Of a DNA stretch of 64,000 nucleotides, positions 55,741 to 64,000 are shown in pieces; positions within the stretch are counted from its first letter, which is position 1; each line of letters starts with the position of its first letter. The position numbers were made by a program, and so were the translations under genes. The DNA comes from Proteromonas lacertae (taxonomy: Eukaryota; Sar; Bigyra; Opalinata; Proteromonadidae), in NCBI GenBank assembly GCA_002245135.1, contig NGBS01000885.1, forward strand, positions 1 through 64,000, in the 5' to 3' direction. The notes under the pieces are model-generated. The model saw only the letters and a list, made by a program, of their open reading frames with translations. It was not told the DNA's origin and did no database searches.

Positions 55741-58700
55741 TTATTCATCACCTGCTGATTCAATTGAGCCACCATCATCATCATTATATTCATCATCATC
55801 AACTTCTACAACACCATAATTCCTCTCTTCTGTACATATATCACAAATTGTGAATTGAGTTGGAATATCAAAGTCCTTGACTGGTTCAATACTTTCAATG
55901 GCAATATTATAGTCTTTTAAATATGATTCAGTGATATCAATCGTATCTTTAATTCGATTGAACATTTCGACATTGTAATTATTAAAATTTTCACAGTGTT
56001 TAGGATATAATTGGAAAATATCCCAATCTCCAAGTTTGGATTTAATCTCATCAACATTTGACAATACTATTAAATATAAATATATATTTATTTATACATT
56101 GTTTTCCTTGACTTTTAAATGCTTTTCCATCATGTAAATAAACATCGGTTCTATCTTTCATTGATTGTATTTGCTGTTGTATCTCAGTATGTTGATTTGT
56201 ACCATTTGTACAATGAACAGTCATTTGGTGTTTTCTTGCTTCAATACACTTCTCTATTAATGCATAATAATTATCTATTTCATTATGAATTTTCTCTACT
56301 TCAGCAATATACTGTAATCTGAAACTTGCTACTTCTTCTTTATTAGCATATGATAATTTCAATCTTAATTGGACTATCTCATTTAATGCTTCTGTTTGAA
56401 GTTTTTCATAGTTTTGTAAATCATCGATTACTTTAGATTCAAATTCAGAATATGATTGTAAAATTGAATCTCTTTCTTTATCTAATAATTCTTGAAATTT
56501 CTCTCTTTTTTCTATAAACTTCTTCAATAAATCTTCAGTTATTTTAATCACTTCAACATCACATTTTTCTATAGCAACTCCAAACTTTTTATGACTTTCT
56601 TCTATCTCTCCTATTTGTTTTTCTATTGTAGAATTAATAGTATTAACCCACAATTCTAAGTCTTTTCTTCCTCTACTGATTCTACTTTCTATCTTCTTAA
56701 TTCCTGTGTAAATTTCATCAGAATAATCTTTTACATCTTTACACACTAATCTTATAAATGAACTAACTTGAGATGATGTTTCATTAAGTATTTGACAGTG
56801 TTTAGCTACAAATTTCACTATATTTTGTTTAATTGCTTTAGATTGTTGTGAATGATAAGTTTGATATTCACTGATTGAATTATTCAAAGTTTTCAATTTA
56901 TCTAAACATTCTTTCACATATTTATCTTTATTTTGAGCATTCTGTTCTTCAACTTGTAAACCATAATCTATCTTAGATCTTAAATCAATTTGATCTTCAA
57001 TTGCCATATACAATGAACATCTTAATCGATCAGCAACTCTTCTAAACTCTCTATCGTTCTCAATATGTACATTTAAATGCATATTAATTCTTTCTAATTC
57101 CACAATCAACCATCTTAATTTTCCTTTACAATTATCTTCTTCCATTCTCTTTTGATCTATACTACTCTTTAAATCTAAAAATGTTTGAGTCTTATTATCT
57201 AAAGCATCTTTGATTTCATTATATTTCGATTGTTCTATTAGAATACCAGTATGATTCATTTGAGATTGAATTAATCTGAATATTTCTTCAATTCTTTTAG
57301 CATAATCTAAGATCATTGCTCTCATTGTGACCTTCTGATCAACAATTGGCTTATTTCTAATTGATTTGGCTCGAAATGCATATTCTAATGTAGAAATAGT
57401 CTCATCCATTGCCATCATAGATGGTGTAACAGTTGCAATTAAACATGTCTTTGCTTTACCACCTAATGATTCTTGTAATAAACGAGTTAACTTACTATCT
57501 CTATAAGGAACGTGAGGTGAACCATCTACTAATGCTGTAATAACCCTACCTAAAGTTAATAATGATTTATTAATATTCTTAGCTTCTCTTGCACGACTTT
57601 CTTTAGCACCTGATTTACCAATACATTCACTACCAGCTAAATCAACTAAATTCAATTTACCTGTTCTTATACATAATTCACCATCAGGGGTTGGCTCTTT
57701 ACTATGTATTGCTAATGTAAATATTGAGTGAGATCTACTAGATTGTGCATTTAAATCAGTAGCAGCAGTTTGACGATGTTTGATTGCTTGTTTATATATT
57801 TTCATTGCTGTTTGTTCATCTTTCACTTCAATATCTGATAAATTCTGACAAACCACTCCTCTCTGTGGATCATCTAATAATTTAATCTCAGTACCAGGAT
57901 TTAATAAGTCAGCTAATACTTCATTATATAACTCCATATATGATAAATGTACACTAAAATCAGCACCTCTATTCTTTAATACAGTAAATATCATATTCAC
58001 TGATCGTGGAATAATACCTTTATTCGTTGCATCATCGACTATACCTTCCATTGTATGAGTTTTACCTGTACCAGTCTGACCATAAGCGAATATTGTGCAA
58101 TTATAACCTGCTAATACATCATCTACTACCTCAAACGCAGAGTTTGAGAATAAATCAGCGTTGGTACTGTATGGGCCGAATACTTTATCGTATTTGTAAG
58201 ATCTAGAGGTTGCTTTGTTTTTGACAGTTACTTCGTTTATCTCTTGATCGCAGAAAACACACATATTTTGACCTGAAGCTTTCTCTTTGGCATTGGGAGG
58301 ACGACATCTTACAATAACTTTGATATTTTGAGAATAATCAATTGCTAAATAATTAATAATATAAATTAATATATACGACCATCTCTTTTAGCTTGTTGTT
58401 GTTGTTGTTGTTGTTGTTGTTCAGATTCACCTTCTTTATTTTCTTCAATTTCTCCTTCCTTTTGTTCTGATACTATTTCACCTCCTTCTGATTGATTTTC
58501 ATTGGCTGATTGTTGATCATATTCTTCTTCTTCATTTGTTGGTGATGGTGTTTTAAGAACTGTTTCTTCATTTTCTGCTTGATCTTCGGGTTGATTTACA
58601 TCTATTAATTCGTCATTTGCTATTGATTTTGCTATCTTTCGACCTGCTGCTGGTGTTGATGTTTTAGATTTTGTTCCAGCACTTTTTGTTATTTTGCTTA

Positions 58701-58986
58701 CAGCAGTTACTTTTTTTACCGCTGATTTTAATGGTTTTGGAGGAACCATCGATACGCTTCTCTTTTTAGGAGGATCTGTTTTGGCGCTAGTTGTGCTTAT
58801 CACTGATTGCTAAAATAAATAACATACCAAATTAATTATACTTTTCTACTATTCATAGCTGCTGTACCTGATGATCTAAAAATATATTGATACTACGTAA
58901 TACATCTTTGGTTTAGTTGCTGACTTCTTCAAATTAACTTTTTTAACATCTGAGGAAGTTACAGATGACCTATGTGAGGTAGACAT
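55741..58986 (-). CDS. Kinesin-5-like motor (second of two)
   Basis: Starts at ATG 58986 (MSTSHRSSVTSSDVKKVNLK). Two short introns lead to a Ser/Thr/Lys-rich region, an acidic stretch and a poly-Gln run (58393-58421) before the motor. A 32-nt intron precedes IDYSQNIKVIVRCRPPNAKE. Motor motifs: AYGQTGTGKTHTMEG, NAQSSRSHSIF, LVDLAGSECIG, DSKLTRLLQESLGG and neck KSIRNKPIVDQKVTMRAMIL. A long coiled-coil stalk follows, then an acidic tail (VEVDDDEYNDDDGG). About 1,040 residues, near the usual kinesin-5 size. The extended charged N terminus is unusual and could bind microtubules or regulate the motor. No break was found. Confidence 0.92.
58393..58421 (-). repeat. CAA trinucleotide run (poly-Gln)
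   Basis: GTT repeats on the plus strand encode nine to ten Gln residues just before the kinesin-5 motor domain. The length may vary between alleles. Confidence 0.85.
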
Positions 58987-59131
58987 CTGGATCTAAAGAA
59001 AATAATCTTTTTCAAATTTTAAATTCTATTTTGATTTAATCAAAGTCAAAATACATTTCATCATCAAACAAATACAATTATCAACAAATAAACATTTAGA
59101 ATGAATTAATTTATACAACATCGATATTATC

Positions 59132-59935
59132 TTAAGATTCAATATCTACTTTTACTTCATTAACTACATTCTCTGTTGTAGCATTTTCAACAATAATAGT
59201 ATCATTTTTAATATCATCTGGTCTTGAAGGTCTTACTGGAATATTTACTTTATTATTATCTTCAACATCAGCAACTGGTGAGACAGGATATGGTCTAGGA
59301 GGTCTAGAAGGAATAGCTGGAGGAGTGCTAGGAGATGCTGATGAAGTTAATGATAATGGCTTTGGAGGTAAAGGAGGTGGAGTAGTTAAAGAAGCAGGTT
59401 TAGGAGGAAGAGGAGGAGGTGGTCCTTTGTTTAATAGATGAGGAGGTTTTGGAGGTAAAGGAGGAGGATTTGTAGATGAATAATTAGATAATAACGGTTG
59501 ATTAATAGTATTTTTAGTAGTTTCTCTTTTCTTGAATATTACTTGACGGAAATAGATTACATCAAATATTATTGATATTAATGCAACTCCTGCTAATGGG
59601 TATATTGTATATAGATTAGGATGAGATGAAAGTGACCTCCACATTGGATAAGCAACAAATATTACTTCTACAACTTGTAATATTACAATTACTGTTAATA
59701 CACTTATACAAGCAATAATTTTAGGTCTTCCTACAATTTTATCTTTAAAATAAACCATTAAACCAATCACAGCAAAAAGTATAATAAAATGAAAACCATA
59801 CATACTTACCAAAAATATAATGAAATACACAAAACATGCTATTAAAATATGTTCAGGTATAAACAATAATAACTTCCACACAGGCATATCTGGAGTTACA
59901 TCTCTTGGAAGTATATAATCAGTGCATTTACCCAT
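59132..59935 (-). CDS. Four-helix membrane protein with proline-rich SH3-binding-like tail
   Basis: 267 residues, no intron. After MGKCTDYILPRDVTPDMPVW come about four membrane helices: LIACFVYFIIFLVSMYGFHF, ILFAVIGLMVYF, IIACISVLTVIVILQVVEVI and YPLAGVALISIIFDVIYF. A cytosolic tail contains repeated PPPLPPKP and PPLPPKPLSL elements, classic class II SH3 ligands, and a Val/Asp/Glu-rich end. The MGKC start offers possible myristoylation and palmitoylation. It may anchor actin or endocytic SH3 proteins at a membrane. Family not recognised. Confidence 0.75.
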   Translation of the reverse strand: MGKCTDYILPRDVTPDMPVWKLLLFIPEHILIACFVYFIIFLVSMYGFHFIILFAVIGLMVYFKDKIVGRPKIIACISVLTVIVILQVVEVIFVAYPMWRSLSSHPNLYTIYPLAGVALISIIFDVIYFRQVIFKKRETTKNTINQPLLSNYSSTNPPPLPPKPPHLLNKGPPPPLPPKPASLTTPPPLPPKPLSLTSSASPSTPPAIPSRPPRPYPVSPVADVEDNNKVNIPVRPSRPDDIKNDTIIVENATTENVVNEVKVDIES

Positions 59936-60048
59936 ATTTAATATTTAAAATTCCAATTAGCTAATTAGATCTTTTGTATTTTGAAAAATGAATAGAAACA
60001 AAGATTTGATCAAGTCAAATCAAACACAGAATCAAATTTGCTATTATT

Positions 60049-61103
60049 ATGTTTTCTTTATTTAAACCCTTTAAACCATATTTAATTATAAAATGTAGTT
60101 TTAGTTCAAATACTGATATTATTCAAAACTCAAAACACTTACTACTATTGGATGGAACGAATTTAATCAATAAATGTTATTATACTTCCAGAAAAGTGGA
60201 GGTTTGTCCAGGTATTTATGTGTATCTTATATGGTATAGATCCAAAACATGCATTTGATCAAGCTACTGCTACTCTATACTATTTCTTACAAACATTAAT
60301 GTATAGAGTTCTAGAATTTCCAGCAAAATATGTATAAAGCGTTATATATATATATAATATAGATGTGTGTATGTTTTGATGGAATTCATTCTTTTAGAAG
60401 AAATATTTGTGAAGATTATAAAAGCAATAAACATAGTGTTATTTTAGATAGTGTTGTTAGAGATTGTTATAAAGTATATATATATATATATACATAGATA
60501 TACTATTATAGTATTCTGAAATGTTAGGAATTAAAAGTATTCAAATAGATCAATTTGATTCAGGTGATATAATAAACACATTGTCTTTTTCATATTATAA
60601 GGAATATATAATAACAATTCTGTCAAATAGTTATGAGTATTATCAATGTTTATACCCCAATGTAAGATGTAGAGGGTGGAGAGACAGTGATAAAATAATA
60701 CAAAGCGAAGATGTTGATAAATTATTTGGAATTAGTTATGATAAATATGCAGATTATTTATGTTTGAAAGGAGATGATAAAATTGGAATTCCTGGTATTA
60801 AGAAGATAGGGAAAACAAAGGCAAGACAGTTAATTCAGAAATATAATTCTGTTGAGGAGATGATAAAGCAAAATGTATTTAATGATGAAACAGCAGCAAA
60901 AGCGAATGTGATGAAACAAATAACTCAATTTAAAAATGATGTTTTGTATAATTATTTATATATTTGTTAGTAAATCTGATTCAATTGATGAATACAAAAG
61001 AAGAAGTATGAATGATCAAATATATAAAGATTTAAAACAGCTAAGATTCAATCCTTTACTCAAATTTCTACAATTAAATTCAAATCTATTTTCTTTACCA
61101 TAA
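60049..61103 (+). CDS. Organelle-targeted 5'-3' exonuclease (DNA polymerase I type)
   Basis: Six short exons are needed to keep the reading open. The N terminus MFSLFKPFKPYLIIKCSFSS is basic, acid-free and Ser-rich, as in mitochondrial presequences. The nuclease part shows LLLLDGTNLINKCYY (first metal-binding Asp), VCFDGIHSFRRN, and the helix-hairpin-helix region CLKGDDKIGIPGIKKIGKTK followed by ARQLIQKY. The latter corresponds to G-D-x-x-D-N-I-P-G-V in bacterial Pol I 5' nucleases. The middle acidic cluster is poorly matched (QIDQFDSGDIINTL). Such enzymes remove RNA primers or flaps during organelle DNA replication. About 275 residues. Ends NLFSLP at TAA. Confidence 0.8.
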
Positions 61104-61406
61104 CTGTGTAATTTATGATTCATGTTAAAGTATTTTTGTGTGTTGCACTTATAAATATATCTCAACAGTCTAAAAAAAAGAATAACTGACTGAATTGAAT
61201 GAAAAAAAGATTTTTATTTTCACACCCCTTTTTTATATCTTTTTTAATATCTTTGATTAAACAAGGTTCAAAATGTCTGGAATGTTATCAAAGTATAAAA
61301 AATCCAACATCCCATTTTTTATTTTCTAAAAATCTCTAAATATCATTATTTTTTCGAATGATTCTAATTCTTGTATAGGTTGGGTAAAAAGAAGACAGAA
61401 GTAGAA
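61104..61406. other. Intergenic spacer
   Basis: About 300 bp between co-directional genes, with A and T runs but no gene or RNA that I can recognise. The stretch before 61407 may contain a 5' untranslated region. Confidence 0.4.
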
Positions 61407-62229
61407 ATGGCCGTTGATAGTGTCATTAATACAGAAAATTGGGGTACTTCAACTGCTGTATTCAATAAAATATGTGATTTAGCTAATGATTAGTATTTAT
61501 GTAATTATAATATATTAGTAACAACTATTCATATGTACTAGACAGATGCATGAATACAATAGGAATGGCTCCAAAGAATTGGAAACTTATATTTAAAGTA
61601 TTGTTTATTGTATTAATATATAAAAATAGGCTGCATCTTTACTTGAATATTTGTTAAAGAATGGTCCAGAAAGAATGATTGATGATATTAAATATCATTC
61701 AGCCAAAATCCAAGGATTAACGGAATTCAGTTTCAAAGAAGGTCAAATAGAAAGAGGAAGTGGTGTTCGTGATAAGAGTAAAATAATATTAGATTTAATA
61801 AATGATAAAAAGAGATGGAAAGAAGAAAGAAAAAAAGCAGCAGATATTCGAAAGAAGATGTCAGGTACAAATTCAATGAGTAGTGCAGATGCTGCAGCAA
61901 AGAAAGCTGACTTTAGTGATTCAGATTCAGATAATGATAAGAAGAAAAAGAATGGTAAGAAAGGTAAAGCAGCAGGTAAAAAGACTAAGAAAGGCAAAGT
62001 GTCAAGTTCAGATGATGATAGTGATTCTGATAGTGATTCTGACGATGATAAACCTAAAAAGAAACCAGCTAAAAAAGTACCAGCAAAGAAAGCACCAGCA
62101 AAGAAGGGAAAAGTGCAAGTATCTGATGATGATTCTGATTCTGAAGATGAAAAACCTAGAAAGAAGCCAGTGAAGAAAGCACCACCTCCAAAGAAAGCTC
62201 CAGCTAAGAAAGGTAAAGTACAAGTATCA

Positions 62230-62263
<34 letters not shown>

Positions 62264-63363
62264 CAGAGGATGAGAAACCAAAGAAGAAACCAGTAAAGAA
62301 ACCACCACCAAAGAAAGGTAAAGTGCAAGTATCAGATGATGATGATGATTCTGATTCTGAAGATGAAAAGCCTAGAAAGAAGCCAGTGAAGAAAGCACCA
62401 CCTCCAAAGAAAGCTCCAGCTAAGAAAGGTAAAGTACAAGTATCTGATGATGATGATGATGATGAAGATTCAGATGAAGATGAAAAGCCTAAAAAGAAAG
62501 GAGGTAAGAAAGCAGCACCACCTCCAAAGAAAGTAAAGAAACCAGTTGTATCAGATGATGAGGAAGAAGAAGAAGAGGAGGAGGAAGAGGAAGAAGAAGT
62601 AAAACCAAAGAAGAAAGGAGGAAAGAAAGCACCACCAGCACCAGCAGCAGATGATGATTTTGGATCTTCTGATTTTGGTGATTCAGATTTCAGTGCTTCA
62701 CCAACACATGAAGCTTTAGAATCAAATCAATCATTTGGTTTTGATTCTCCTGCAGCAGCAGCACCAGCAGCTCCAGCTCAAGATATGTTTGGTGGAGGTG
62801 GTGATATGATGATGGGTGGAAATGATATGATGTTGGGTGGAGGAGGTGATATGTTTGGAGGAGGAGGTGGTATGCAATCAGCTCCAGCTGCTCCTAGTGT
62901 TGATGATATGTTCGGATCTGCTCCATCTGCACCAACTGGTGGTATGGGCGGAGGTATGGATGATATGTTTGGTGGAGGTGGTAGTAGTAGTAAGCCAGCT
63001 AAATCAATGGACTTTGATATGGGAGGTTTAGTAGATTTAGGATCATTAAGTTTGAATTCTGATGAACCACCACCAAAACCAAAACAACAACAACAACAAC
63101 AACAGCAACAACAACAACAACAGATGATGCCAGGTATGATGGGTGGAATGCAAGGAATGAACCCAATGATGGGTGGTGGTATGATGGGAGGAGGCATGCC
63201 AGGTATGAATCCAATGATGGGAGGTGGTATGCCTGGAATGAATCCTATGATGGGACAAATGGGAGGTATGGGAAGAGGAATGCCAGGAATGAACCCGATG
63301 ATGGGACAGATGGGTGGAATGCCACAACAACAACAACAAATGGGTGGTGCTGGCTTTTTCTAA
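61407..63363 (+). CDS. ENTH-domain protein (epsin/epsinR-like) with charged repeats and Gly/Met tail
   Basis: Clathrin-adaptor type protein. Three exons; introns near 61496-61521 and 61599-61630. The ENTH core reads MAPKNWKLIFKAASLLEYLL, KNGPERMIDDIKYH, GLTEFSFKEG and GSGVRDKSKIILDLINDKKRW, as in epsins. The linker is exceptional: four repeats of KKGKVQVSDDD-type acidic blocks alternate with KKPVKKAPPPKKAPAKK-type basic blocks, like Nopp140/SR40 low-complexity repeats. After an Ala/Pro region come DMFGGGGDM-type repeats, a DDDFGSSDFGDSDF motif that may bind AP adaptors, poly-Gln, and Met/Gly repeats (GMPGMNPMMGG). About 630 residues. Likely acts at Golgi or endosome membranes. The linker could be phosphorylated by casein kinase 2 (inference). 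Confidence 0.88.
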
Positions 63364-63500
63364 ATTGTAGAAATATGTAATTACGATTTAATACTCCATA
63401 AAATTTATTGTGTAATATTATACAGCTTATATATATTTAAGTTTTATTATTTGTTTGTTGGAATGATTTAAACACTTTTTAATAATAATTAAGAATTAAA

Positions 63501-64000
63501 TTAAATATTTTTACCTACTTGAATTGTCCTGTTTATTTGACAAAGTAAATGTTTATTAGTCTGTATCATCATTTGAATTTTTGCATTTAACTGTTCAGCT
63601 TGATGAAAACAAGCTGATGATTCTTTTTTAAAATGTTCTTTTTCTTTCTATATAATATATTATATTTATATATTATACTGTTAATGCTTGATAATCTAAT
63701 CGAAGATGTTGCAGTTTTATTCTATTGTCATGTAAAAGAGATTTTTCTTTAGATAATTGGTTGTGAATGTTGTTTATATTTTTTTGTAAGAATAATACTC
63801 TTTTTGATTCCTATGACAACTTAATAGATGACTGAAATAAATACATCGGCTAAATCAGTTTTTACTTTTTCTTTCTCTTTTTCTATTGAATTTAGTTGTT
63901 CTTTCATTTCATCATATATTGATAAAATCGATAAATTATCTTTATGCCTAATATAATTTATTATTGAAGTGTATTATACAACACTTCTAATTTTGACCTG
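63501..64000 (-). CDS. Coiled-coil protein, truncated by window edge
   Basis: C-terminal end of a gene entering from the right. Exons joined over short GTAT...TAG introns (for example near 63648-63678) give heptad-rich sequence: EMKEQLNSIEKEKEKVKTDL, ESKRVLFLQKNINNIHNQLS, LDYQALTKEKEHFKKESSAC and MIQTNKHLLCQINRTIQVGK. Stop TAA at 63501. I cannot assign a family from this part alone. Confidence 0.65.

Overview
This window comes from a very AT-rich nuclear genome of a unicellular eukaryote. Genes are packed tightly on both strands. Most contain several minute introns of about 25-60 nt that start GTAT and end TAG. TAA, TAG and TGA all appear as stops, so the code looks standard. A mitoferrin-type carrier, a presequence-bearing 5'-3' exonuclease and presequence-like TPR proteins point to a mitochondrion or a related organelle. 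A DNAAF5/HEATR2 homologue implies motile cilia or flagella. A hybrid histidine kinase fits an amoeboid or flagellate protist. I do not name a species.

Layout. 1-8029: tandem array of a 1,504-bp unit, each carrying one intronless iron alcohol dehydrogenase gene on the minus strand; four copies are intact and the two leftmost carry single-base frameshifts. A sixth gene copy, inverted and with unrelated flanks, lies at 11973-13148. 8106-11767: SNX-BAR sorting nexin and the spliceosomal WD40 protein SMU1. 13231-18073: kinesin-5-like motor, mitoferrin-like carrier, small C2HC-finger protein, then a kinase relic. 19008-23897: VPS15/PIK3R4. 24058-29323: small TPR protein, an unknown protein, and a transmembrane hybrid histidine kinase with a solute-binding-protein-like ectodomain. 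29472-38178: probable pseudokinase with a repeat-rich tail and a large acidic IQ-motif protein. 38236-42573: two unusual Hsp70-like genes flanking fructosamine-3-kinase. 42772-44945: DNAAF5.

44890-52065 is a rearranged block. It has two nested inverted repeats (1,236 bp and 617 bp arms), three copies of the 5' end of a presequence-TPR gene, and three copies of a DNAAF5/glycosyltransferase promoter junction. One full TPR gene there has about one repeat per exon. The block appears to have separated a formerly head-to-head pair, DNAAF5 and a type II membrane glycosyltransferase-like gene (52022-53218). 53365-64000 returns to ordinary genes: a membrane protein, heat shock factor, a second kinesin-5, a proline-rich membrane protein, a mitochondrial 5'-3' exonuclease, an ENTH protein with unusual charged repeats, and a truncated coiled-coil gene.

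Themes: endosomal trafficking (SNX, VPS15, ENTH), microtubules and cilia (two kinesin-5-like genes, DNAAF5), proteostasis (HSF, Hsp70-like pair) and two-component signalling. Single-base frame breaks recur, often beside A or T runs, in otherwise good genes. They may be assembly errors, so several broken calls are provisional.
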